Shown here: piece after piece, positions 55,408 through 64,000 of the stretch | Layout: the number at the start of each line of letters is the position of its first letter | Position numbering within the stretch: position 1 is the stretch's first letter | Assembly (NCBI GenBank): GCA_963922205.1 | Contig: CAWUHX010000043.1 | Span: forward strand, 558,001 to 622,000 | Direction of reading: 5' to 3' | Source: Romanomermis culicivorax | Lineage: Eukaryota > Nematoda > Enoplea > Mermithida > Mermithidae | Length of the DNA: 64,000 bases | Made by a program: the position numbers and the translations under genes | Notes under the pieces: model-generated | The model's input: the letters and a program-made list of their open reading frames with translations, nothing else | Database searches by the model: none | Told to the model about the DNA's origin: nothing

Positions 55408-55573
55408 AAAGTTAACTCCTTCTATATGTATTTATATATAAATTTTACTTCACTTTGATAGCTCCGCCTCCTTCATATTTTTGTATAATTTTATTGGTTA
55501 TTTTAGTAGCTCCGCCTTTTTATAAATTTATAACTGAGTGTTTAGTTGTTAAATAAAAATTTTTTATTTTGAA

Positions 55574-55882
55574 ATGGATAGTAGTAATAGTATGCATTCA
55601 GAAACGTCGCGCATTAGCGTTTGGGAGTTTTTTGGAAAACGTCTACCTCGAAACGAAGTGGTTTTCTTCAGTCAGGTCATACTAATATACATTGTAGTCA
55701 TTACAGCTATAATAAATTTATCTCTCTACAATAATAATACACAATTGTGGGTTGGTCTTTTGTGCGCTTGTATAGGATATTTATTACCTAGCCCCGTACC
55801 GACCGTGTTACAGTCATCTAATTCATTGAAGACCGTACCAATAGCAACAGCAAACAACATTATAAATAATGACAACCTTTGA
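55574..55882 (+). CDS. Two-pass small membrane protein, copy B
   Basis: 102 residues, one substitution (Thr to Met at residue 7) from copy A. Overlaps penton by 14 nt. Confidence 0.7.
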   Translation: MDSSNSMHSETSRISVWEFFGKRLPRNEVVFFSQVILIYIVVITAIINLSLYNNNTQLWVGLLCACIGYLLPSPVPTVLQSSNSLKTVPIATANNIINNDNL

Positions 55883-56786
55883 AGATCAATTTTATATCAC
55901 ATTACCTAGTAATAGCAAAAATGGAAACAAACCCTCTGATTTTTCAGCCCATCTACCTTACCGTTTAAAACTAGATGGAAGCTGGGAGGTAGGACTAAGT
56001 GAAATAATATATCCCTATAGCTGGGCTACATTTACCAATCATGGTGGAGATAATGTAATAACGTTAATTACGGATGGTGTCGGAAATAAGGTCAAAAAAA
56101 TTAAAGTAATAGTTTTTGAAAAACATTACTTTACCATATCTGAATTAATTGAAGAGTTGAATGCAAAAGTTGGAGCAGCTATTGCCGGAACTAACATGGA
56201 AATCATGTTTTCATACGATGAACATAGTAGAGGATTAGTTAATTTGAAAATAAAAAGTGGTACAATATTACGTAAAATCGATATAAGCAAACGGTTAATG
56301 GAGCTTCTCGGATTTAGCTCTACCAATACTGAGGCCTATGCAACTGCTGATGATTTTTTAAATAGAGCTGTGAATATTAACTTATATACTGTTGGAGAGA
56401 AACCTCCAAAAAATTCTAACACACATATTCCACCATCCAAATCTGTTTTTCTTGCCGAGCCTGGAACTAATCATTTATACATGTTAGGTATTCAACCACC
56501 AAATTTAAATGATTTACAGAATTTTTATGTTTACTGTAATATTATTGAAAATCAGATTGTTGGAAATACTTTAGCGCCGCTTTTACGTATAGTAAATGTT
56601 CAGGGAAAATACAAAGATAATGTGAGTCGTTTATATGAAACACCTCACTATATACCAATTCAATTGAAAGAAATTACAGTACTCGAGATTAATATAAAAA
56701 ACAGTATGAATGAGCTTATACCCTTTCAGTTTGGGAATGTTATAGTTAAATTACATTTTCGGCGACGTACTCCTTTATTCCTATAA
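55869..56786 (+). CDS. Penton-like minor capsid protein, copy B (intact)
   Basis: 305 residues. FYITLPSNS, FSAHLPYRLKLDGSWEVGL, YPYSWA at the N-terminus; VYCNIIENQIVGN, LLRIVNV and HYIPIQLKE toward the end; basic C-terminus (HFRRRTPLFL). Single jelly-roll vertex protein by family. It is about 40 residues longer than the element-1 homologue because of an insert around residues 165-195. Confidence 0.88.
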   Translation: MTTFEDQFYITLPSNSKNGNKPSDFSAHLPYRLKLDGSWEVGLSEIIYPYSWATFTNHGGDNVITLITDGVGNKVKKIKVIVFEKHYFTISELIEELNAKVGAAIAGTNMEIMFSYDEHSRGLVNLKIKSGTILRKIDISKRLMELLGFSSTNTEAYATADDFLNRAVNINLYTVGEKPPKNSNTHIPPSKSVFLAEPGTNHLYMLGIQPPNLNDLQNFYVYCNIIENQIVGNTLAPLLRIVNVQGKYKDNVSRLYETPHYIPIQLKEITVLEINIKNSMNELIPFQFGNVIVKLHFRRRTPLFL

Positions 56787-56920
56787 GCATAGTATCAAAT
56801 TTTTATTTACTCATTCATTCATTTGCATTTGGACACGTTGTCGTCAGGTTGAATTTTCGCAAACGCTCTTAATTAATTAATTCATTTAGTTGTTGTTCCT
56901 TTTAATTTTCAAAGCAAAAT

Positions 56921-57457
56921 ATGCATACCATATTTATTCCTGAAACTGTTGATTACTGGATCAAAATTTATCAACATAGTATTCAAGATAATCAATTTCA
57001 ATTAGGTGGTAGTTTAGAAGGTTTTCGAGCAGCATACCCGTATTATTATAGACATCAAGGAGCTGGAGTTGGTAATTTTTTTAAGAGTTTGTGGCGTCTA
57101 GCTATGCCTTTGTTAAAATCTGCAGGAAAGCATGCACTTGCTGCAGGTTCCAAAATTGCAGGTGATGTTGTAGAAGGTCGTTCTTTTAAAGAAAGTGTTG
57201 CTGAGCATGGACGAAACGCAGCTGGTAGCTTATTACACGAAACGGGGGAGCGCATTCATAAAGGAAAAGGTTTAGGGAAGCGTAAACATATAAATTCTAC
57301 GATACATATAAAAAGCCATAAAAAATTAAATGATGGTCAGCGTCAACAACATCAACATCAAAAACAACATAAACGTAAACACCTGAAACGACCTTCCTCA
57401 TTCTTAAAAAAGACTCCACGTAGAGTAGTCGGTTTCAAGGATATCTATTCAAAATGA
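56921..57457 (+). CDS. PX-like virion core protein, copy B (intact)
   Basis: 178 residues. Signature VGNFFKSLWRLAMPLLKS, then GSKIAGDVVEGRSFKES and a very basic His/Gln/Lys-rich C-terminus (KQHKRKHLKR). Homologous to 6143-6565. Likely packages DNA in the virion. Its stop overlaps the MCP start (ATGA at 57454). Confidence 0.82.
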   Translation: MHTIFIPETVDYWIKIYQHSIQDNQFQLGGSLEGFRAAYPYYYRHQGAGVGNFFKSLWRLAMPLLKSAGKHALAAGSKIAGDVVEGRSFKESVAEHGRNAAGSLLHETGERIHKGKGLGKRKHINSTIHIKSHKKLNDGQRQQHQHQKQHKRKHLKRPSSFLKKTPRRVVGFKDIYSK

Positions 57458-58851
57458 GTAAATTTATTGATGCTGCGTCGTCTCCTAGTAGTAAAACGGA
57501 GTTAGATTTATTTACCGTACCTCCAACGCAAGTTGCTATTCGTAGAAGTTTTTGGTCTGAAATTCAGTTACAAAATCCTTGTACTAATGAAGGACCTTAC
57601 GAGTTTGTTATTTAACCTGATTCATATATGTTGGACTTATCAAAAAATTTTATATATTTTACTATTCGAATTACGAAAGCTAATGGTGCTGCTTGCACTT
57701 TAACAGCAGACGCCAACAACAATATCAGTGGTAACGTTGTGGCGCCAATTAATTTGATCGGCAAAACATTTTTTAAACAAATCAAGATGTACTTAAATGG
57801 AAAATTAATATCTGACAGGTAAGTTTTATAATTAAACGTATGTTTACGTTTTTTAATTTTAACATTTTAACATTTCAGTGGGGATAGATACGCTTACAGA
57901 TCTTATTTGGAAACGGAATTGAACTATGGTCGTGATGCTAAATGGACACATGTTGCAGCTGCTGGTTATGCTTTTGAAAATGGTGATGTTCTCCATATAA
58001 AGAAAAACAAGGGTGCTTTGGAAAGAGTTCAGATGTTCAAAAACAGTGCAGTTGTTGAATTAATGGCTCCTATACACGCCAATCTATTTATGCAAGAACG
58101 TTTTCTATTGAATCAATGTACTTTGAAAATTGATTTATACAGACATAGAGATGATTTTTGTTTGCAAAAATTTATATCTACTGACAACGAAGCTTATAAA
58201 ATCGAGGTTAAAAGCATGTCTCTATTTATTAAAAAAGTTGAAGTTGCGGATAATATCAATCTAGCTATTGAATCCATGTTACAAAATACAGCTGCAAAAT
58301 ACCCTATTCGTCGATGTCATGTTACAAGTCTATACATAACAACTAGTCGTCGCTCAGCTCCACTGAACTCATTGTTCACAGGTCCTTTACCTCGTCGTCT
58401 CGTTGTGGCGCTCGTTGATGGTTCGGCTGCTAGGGGTGATTATAATCAAAGCCCCTTCAATTTTAAGCATTTCGGATTAAACGAGATTAAAATAACAAGT
58501 GGTACTACAACCTTACCTACAACACCATATATGCTAAATTTTAAAGAAAACAAATATTTGCGCACTTTTGTACAATTATTTGAGGGTGTAGGAATTGGTA
58601 CAGATAACAAGGGTAATGAAATTACTCGAAATTCTTTTACAACGCATAACACAGTTTTTGTTTTTGATTTGACTCCTTGCGGTATGGATGGTAATTTTTG
58701 GGAACTCGTACGTGAAGGAACCACTAGTTTACAGATGAATTTTGGAGAGGATACACCAGATGGCGGTATTGAAGCACTTATATACGCAGAATTTGACTCT
58801 CTCGTAATGACTGATAAAAATCGTGAAACCTTTACAGATTATAGTATTTAA
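57454..58851 (+). pseudogene. Major capsid protein, 2 exons, in-frame TAA
   Basis: Exons 57454-57818 and 57879-58851, 445 codons. SKTELDLFTVPPTQV, GPYEF and LSKNFIYFTIRI at the N-terminus, then PINLIGKTFF, DSGDRYAYR across the splice, and PLNSLFTGPLPRR. A TAA at 57613-57615 interrupts codon 54; the frame is otherwise open and aligned with 6552-7853 on both sides. Only one copy exists because the gap removed it from copy A. The stop is either an inactivating mutation or an assembly error. Without it this would be a normal double jelly-roll MCP. Confidence 0.85.
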
Positions 58852-59817
58852 ATACGTTATATTTATATGTACATTTCATCTCATTTTTTTATAATAAAAA
58901 ATCACTTATAGTTGTTGTTTATACACTCCTTCTCTTTAGGTATTGTTTAAAAATATTCTTTTAATTTATTCCTAATTATAAATGAACTTCCTTTTATTAC
59001 TCCTCCTTTCCTTTATTTTCTCCTTTAATTCTACAGTAATACGTAATTATCTTGTACGTTCTTTTTACCCTAAGACCTGTTTGTGCATATTCTCTACATA
59101 TCGTTTACTCGTACATCTCTAAATATCTGACTACAGTAAACCCTTTTTTATATTCCCGAAGTTGACACATACACACACACACTCATAGTAGAACTCTAAA
59201 GAAATTATCTTTACTATTAAACGCAATAAATAAAAATTTTTATTAATTTTAATTCAATTTAATTTATTTGAAACAAAATATATATATATATATACAAAAT
59301 TTAAAACAAAATAGAATAAATTATACATATATACAAAATTTAAAAACAAAATAAAATATACATATATGCACTCGCCTTCGCCGCCGCCGCCGCCGCCGCC
59401 GTCGCACCCCCTCGCTAAAAGTTTCACGCGTATCCACTAAAATTTTTACAAATTTTAATAACTATTTTAATTAAACAAAAATTTTTACTCTAATATATCA
59501 ATTAACTGCTAAGTAATAGGTACAAGATCTATCAATAGCCTTTATTTTATTGTAAAATTTTATCGTATAAATCGTGTAAATAATTGAAAGCTTCTAGAAT
59601 ATTCTAGAAATGTTCTTTGTCAAGTTTTAGACAACTCAGCTATATACCATACATTAATATACATGAATTAGAAATCTGTAACATGTTGCAGTTAGCACAT
59701 TTTAACCTACGCATATTTATCTTGAAATATTGTAGTAAAAGCTTATAATAATTTTACTCTCATTAAATATAAAATTTATATATCTACTACGTGTTTTAAC
59801 TATAACATCTGAACTTA
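58852..59817. other. Simple-repeat-rich spacer
   Basis: Holds (CA)n at about 59168-59180, (TA)n at about 59278-59294, and a (CGC)n tract at about 59377-59402. Otherwise AT-rich with no ORF. Opposite-strand 3' ends (MCP and the GC-rich gene) converge here. Confidence 0.5.
58893..58898 (+). terminator. Poly(A) signal after MCP
   Basis: AATAAA 42 nt after the MCP stop. Confidence 0.5.
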
Positions 59818-60243
59818 CTAGAAACGCGGCAGCGCTAGTTTTACCCTCTCCTCGACGTAACGACCGTCGGCGTTTTCCCATTCAGCCCTCGCACCTGGGG
59901 GGAGGATATTCCACAGGTGCGAGGCTAGGTGGCCGTCGACCAGCGAAGGGTTTTCAAACATCCGGCGTAGACGTTTCATGAAACCCCAAAAGGGCTTCTG
60001 TCTAGCCGGATATTCAACCCCTCGCTGGCTTTTCCACCAGCTCTTGAAGTCCGTCGAGGCCTCCTCCCAGAAGACGGATGCCCACGCGTCAATGTCGGCC
60101 GTCGTTAAAAACGGCTCTAAATTAATAATAATAAAATAGTATACATATTAATTTTTAATTCAAAATATTTGTAAAATCAATGTACCGTGAGCCTCGTAGG
60201 CGGCTCTCAACGTCGAAATAAACGTAACGAAAACGGCTTCCAT
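59818..60243 (-). CDS. GC-rich FW-motif protein, 2 exons
   Basis: Hand-spliced: exon 1 60243-60186 (ATG in good context), intron with GTACAT donor and TTTAG acceptor, exon 2 60116-59818; 118 residues. WASVFW, FKSWW, then KPFWGFMKRLRRMF and LWNILPPGA follow the same pattern as the FW-motif genes at 3897 and 42332, so it is a third, divergent paralogue. The exons are much more GC-rich (roughly 55-60%) than the AT-rich DNA around them, which suggests a different source or codon pressure. The minus orientation at the right end is unique among the non-PolB genes. Function unknown. Confidence 0.72.
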
Positions 60244-61239
60244 TGGTAGTCTCGGGTGTTGCGCGCAAGTACAAAAATAAGAATGGTTCTTCTTCTTCTA
60301 TTTTTTCTATTTATACCTCTTTACCCTCATTAAACCTTTTCCGGTTTTTTCTGCTTTTTTGTTGAATCTTTTCGGTTTTTCTTTGAAGGTTCTATCAAAA
60401 TAACAATAATCACCACCTTAATTGTTTTGGTATTGCGTCTCTTTAAAGGTTTTAGGCTCTAGGTTATTCTAGAAAACTATCAAAATAACAATAATCACCA
60501 CCTTAATTATTTTGGTAAAGCGTCTCTTGCTACCGTGTTTTATAGAACCTTTGACCTTTTCTAGCATTTCTAATTGGTTTTATGATCTAAATGGCTTCAC
60601 CTGTCTAACCTTTCTATGTTTGCTCTGGGAAACACTCTGTATACAAAACCGCATCTACCTACATAAATCATCCAATATAATGTATTAATTTCCGATACGT
60701 AGAATAACGTTCATGTATTGATGATTTAGTTCTTTTCTTTTTTCTTTTTCTTTTTCTTTTCTTTTCTTTTCTTCAAATATTTTTGAGGTATCAATTATTT
60801 TTTACATTTAGAATATTTTTCATCTCAACTGTTCACTTTTCTACATGCGCTTTATACACACTCTTTTGGGTCATTTTTCTATAAAAGAATTTGATCATTT
60901 ACGACTTTATAAGTATAAACCCGTAGGAATAATGTTTCAAGTTTTATAGACTCTTAGAGTTTTTATATGTGGAATTAAGCATTCTGATCTAAAAGACCGT
61001 TCTAATTTGGACGATCGTTCAGTATGCAGGGCTTCCACTTCACTTTTCTGTGAACCTGCAGACGGCGCACCTCTTATTTTGGAGCCCGAGGGCGCGTTTT
61101 TTGAAGGACTTCCTCCGTGGGCGGAGGGGGTCAATTTTATAAATGAATTTTTTCTTTTATGTTTTCCATTTTTTGTTCACGTTATTATTTTTGTTTTTAG
61201 ACTACAATATTTTAGTGATAAACAAAAATAAAATAGTGT
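60244..61239. other. Spacer to the right TIR
   Basis: Contains the direct repeat ATCAAAATAACAATAATCACC (about 60393 and 60479, 86 bp apart) and a (TTTTC)n tract near 60735. A diverged piece of TIR unit lies at about 60890-61170 (GATCGTTCAGTATGC, AACCTGCAG). No gene seen. Confidence 0.5.
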
Positions 61240-62669
61240 TTCAAAAGTTTTATAATAAAATAGAATGTTGCATTGAATTAAAAATTTTTGATACGTAAAG
61301 ATTTTTTAAGTCGTCAAATTTTCCGTACGTTTTTTAGGACCATCTCGTTTGGTCCTCTTTCTATAAAAGACCTTTTTTGTCTACATGCTTTTTACGGCCA
61401 ACTCGCTCTGGTCATTTTTATAAAAGACCTTCTTGGTCATTTTTGGCAGAACATCAAAATTTTTAGGCATGCACCCGTAAGGATAATGTTTCATCGCGTA
61501 ATGACTCTCCCAAGATTTTACTCATTAAACAGACCATTACTGACCAGATTGACCGTTCTGACATTTGTTGACTTGAACAATCGTTCAGAAAATGGGACCT
61601 CCGAAATATATTTACACCTGCAGGTGGCACCCTTTTGACAAAGGGGGTCCGGGGTGCAAATTTTTGTGGGCTTCCTCTTCCCAGAGGGGAAGCCATTTTT
61701 ACACACAATCGCTTTTTATTTCTTTTCCATTTTTTGTTCATTTTAGTTTTCCTTTTTGCGTTCATCATTGATTTTCCTTTTTCAGTAACACATCTATTAC
61801 CCTAATTCCTCCATTACCATAATAGAAAAATTTACCGTAATTCTACTATTACGGTAATTCCCGAATCTGTATCCTTTACCGTACGTCAACTCTCCAAATT
61901 TTCTACACGCTTTTTAGGACCAGCTCGTTTGGTCATCTTTCTATAAAAGACCTTATTTGTCTACATGCTTTTTACGGCCAGCTCGCTCTGGTCATTTTTA
62001 TAAAAGACCTTCTTGGTCATTTTTGGCAGAACATCAAAATTTTTACGCATGCACCCGTAAGGATAATGTTTCATCGCGTAATGACTCTCCCGAGATTTTA
62101 CTATTTAAACAGACCATTACTGACCAGATTGACCGTTCTGACATTTGTTGACTTGAACGATCGTTCAGAAAATGGGACCTCCGAAATATATTTACACCTG
62201 CAGGTGGCACCCTTTTGACAAAGGGGGTCCGGGGTGCAAATTTTTGTGGGCTTCCTCTTCCCAGAGGGGAAGCCGTTTTTACACACAATCTCTTTTTATT
62301 TCTTTACCATTTTTTGTTCATTTTAGTTTTCCTTTTTGCGTTCATCATTGATTTTCCTTTTCCACCCACAGTAACACATTTATTACCATAATCGAAAAAT
62401 TACCGTAATTCTACTATTACGGTAACTCTAGAACATACATTTTTAACCGTACGACCTATAAATCGACCTATATGTTTACTGTACGACCTATAAATCGACG
62501 AAGAAATTAACCGTATATGTTTACTGTACGACCTGTAAATCCGACAAAAGCAAAACGTGTATGTTTACTGTACGACCTATAAATCGGAAAAAAGTGACAA
62601 ATTATAGGTCGTACACAAAAGATAGGAGTATCCTTAAGCGTACGACCTATACGGTCCGGCCTTACTACT
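61240..62669. repeat. Right terminal inverted repeat of element 2
   Basis: Inverted counterpart of 32122-33935. About two copies of the internal unit (61340-61870 and 61910-62400) instead of three, plus the outer TATAGGTCGTAC array (about 62445-62655) in reverse. Ends CCTTACTACT at 62669. Confidence 0.85.
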
Positions 62670-62815
62670 GTCGTGGAAAATTCCGTGACGTGATTTTTTG
62701 TTCTACTTTCTTTTATTGTTCGTACGTTGAACGACGGATTGGAGGAGTAAAGAAGCGTTTCGTGTTTGATTCAAGGTTTTATACCTTAAGCCCGGTTCAT
62801 ATTTCTGCTCGTTGC

Positions 62816-63016
62816 TCAGCGAACATACTCGGTGAGCGTGCTCGGAGCTGTGCTCGGAGATGTTCGGCAAGCACAGCGTCGAGCAAGCTGCTCGCCGAGC
62901 ACGCTCGGCGCGCGAATATTTGCTCGTCGAGCAGAACCCCGCGCACAAAAAATTTGCTCGCCGAGCATGCTCGGGATAGTTGAAAATTTTTCTACTCCTC
63001 CGAGCATGCTCGGGGA
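62816..63016. repeat. GCTCG palindromic cluster
   Basis: Many copies of GCTCGCCGAGCATGCTCGG-like words in both orientations within 200 bp. ORFs across it are by-products of the repeat. Confidence 0.65.
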
Positions 63017-63688
63017 GAAACACATGTGTTGTATGGCAACATACAACATTCCACCCGTAGGATTGATGTTGTAGCCAATCCACGGGTGCCGAACCCGGCC
63101 ATTTTTGATGAGCCCTGGTCGGGATGGTTACACCTACCCCGACATTGGCCTATGGTGGGACAGCTACGGCGCCACCCCGGAAGCCCTTCAACACATGTTA
63201 TAAGTAAAGACGCGTCTCAGACTGGGATGATTTATTAAAAATTAAACAATGCGCGCACGATCAATGCCAAATTATGGGCGCTCTGATCGGTCGGTAATAG
63301 GCATGTATCGGGCCAGAGAATATCGGATCGGGTCAGACAGTTAAAATAGCAAATCGGGTCACGGGTCGGGTCAGAGAAATCTAGCAAACCAGGTCAAGGG
63401 TCAAAAAATATGTTCAGTTCATAAAGTGTAACACAAGCACATACTCGCCATGTTACATATTTGTTTACTATTTAGTGTAAATAAACATTGAAAATGAGAA
63501 ATGACTATTGTGTTACGTAAGGGTCACTTGTTACGTAAAGGGTAATTTTCCTGGTTATGTAAACGCCTCTAAAATATTCGTTTATTGAAATAGAATATTA
63601 ACAGGCTAAATTACAATAATGTGGATAAGGCAGGGGACACGGGCAGGAGAATAAGAGCAACTGAGAGAAAAGGAATCTGAGAGCTACT
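63017..63688. other. Flanking DNA, no gene seen
   Basis: A moderately GC-rich block (63080-63200) is followed by a run of CGGGTCA-like words (GGGTCAGACAG, GGGTCACGGGTCGGGTCAG, GGTCAAGGGTC) at about 63330-63400. No supported ORF. Confidence 0.4.
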
Positions 63689-63764
63689 AAATATGAGTCG
63701 GGGAGGTGAGATTCCTATGGAGGGATAAATATGAGTCGGGGAGGTGAGATTCCTATGGAGGGAT
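63689..63764. repeat. 38-bp tandem duplication
   Basis: Two identical 38-bp units containing ATATGAGTCGGGGAGGTGAG. Confidence 0.85.
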
Positions 63765-63820
63765 AGGCGTTGTCTCGAAAATAAATTATTGGCGGATAAA
63801 CGTCGCCGATAAACACACAC

Positions 63821-64000
63821 AATTGGACGGATGAACGTCGTCCTCAAACAAATACAAACTAATTGGACGGGTGAACGTCGTCCTCGAACAAATACAAACT
63901 AATTGGACGGATGAACGTCGTCCTCAAACAAATACAAACTACTTGGACGGATGAACGTCGTCCTCAAACAAAAACAACCTGCTGGACGGAATGAACGTCG
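63821..64000. repeat. 40-bp minisatellite, runs off the window
   Basis: Units starting at 63821, 63861, 63901, 63941 and 63981, each with TTGGACGGATGAACGTCGTC. Internal ACGTCGTCCTC...GGACG gives each unit some dyad symmetry. Confidence 0.9.

Larger units (their letters stand above)
47626..57242 (+). repeat. Duplicated interior, copy B (9.6 kb)
   Basis: Starts inside PolB exon 2 and ends inside PX, the exact extent of copy A up to the gap. This is the pattern expected when two overlapping contigs, or two alleles, are placed end to end. Confidence 0.9.
32122..62669. mobile_element. Maverick/Polinton element 2 (with duplicated/gapped interior)
   Basis: Bounded by inverted termini: AGTAGTAAGGCCGG at 32122 and its complement ending at 62669. 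Genes present across the span: PolB, ATPase, integrase, adenain, penton, PX, MCP and several conserved unknowns, i.e. a full Maverick set. As written it is 30,548 bp, but 37918-47525 and 47626-57242 are the same sequence on either side of a 100-N gap. Counting the shared part once gives about 20.8 kb. No 6-bp target duplication is visible (left flank CATGAT, right flank GTCGTG). Many genes contain 50-70 bp introns ending in TTTAG or TTTAAG, unlike element 1. Confidence 0.9.

Noticed and set aside
63821..64000. CRISPR-like regular repeats
   Set aside because: The 40-bp units are contiguous without unique spacers; it is a minisatellite in a eukaryotic genome.

Overview
The window is animal DNA, most likely from a nematode. 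The evidence is two host metallocarboxypeptidase genes with introns ending in TTTTCAG or TTTTAG, one of them carrying a C-terminal ShKT domain. Most of the other coding sequence belongs to two different Maverick/Polinton (adintovirus-like) elements, i.e. integrated virus-like transposons with a protein-primed type B DNA polymerase, retroviral-type integrase, packaging ATPase, adenain-like protease and capsid genes.

Region 1 (1 to about 10060) is the right part of Maverick element 1. A zinc-finger-bearing PolB runs off the left edge on the minus strand. Thirteen plus-strand genes follow: membrane protein, integrase, zinc protein, FW-motif protein, ATPase, two small conserved Maverick proteins, PX-like core protein, major capsid protein (MCP), adenain, penton, a TATA-binding-protein (TBP) homologue and a tiny zinc protein. 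The copy is decaying. The ATPase and MCP each have one in-frame stop, adenain has a frameshift at its active site, and the integrase has an internal deletion. The TBP ORF is intact. Most genes of this element are preceded by a near-invariant motif TATAAAAGTTG, which I did not see in the second Maverick or in the host flanks. A virus-like element that carries its own TBP and a private extended TATA box is the most interesting thing here.

Region 2 (10060-32121) is host DNA. It holds a MITE with TIRs of about 300 bp (10625-11745), a 233-bp foldback MITE, and then two tandem zinc carboxypeptidase genes. Gene 1 (15048-23113) has 12 exons, a CPB-like Asp in the S1' pocket position and an ShKT tail. 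Gene 2 (24970-30596) has 10 exons, a CPA-like Val and no tail. Further small MITEs lie in and around them.

Region 3 (32122-62669) is a second Maverick lineage, bounded by terminal inverted repeats (about 1.8 and 1.4 kb) whose outermost bases match. It has an intact 11-exon PolB on the minus strand, then about a dozen plus-strand genes, several with short introns, and a GC-rich two-exon gene on the minus strand near the right TIR. The stretch 37918-47525 is repeated almost exactly at 47626-57242 on the other side of a 100-N gap. Without that repeat the element would be about 20.8 kb, a normal Maverick size, so the repeat is probably an unmerged contig overlap, an allele pair or a scaffold join rather than a proven tandem duplication.

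Region 4 (62670-64000) is repeat-rich host flank: a GCTCG palindromic cluster, a 38-bp duplication and a 40-bp minisatellite that runs off the window.

All calls rest on reading the sequence, hand splicing and remembered family signatures. No search was run.
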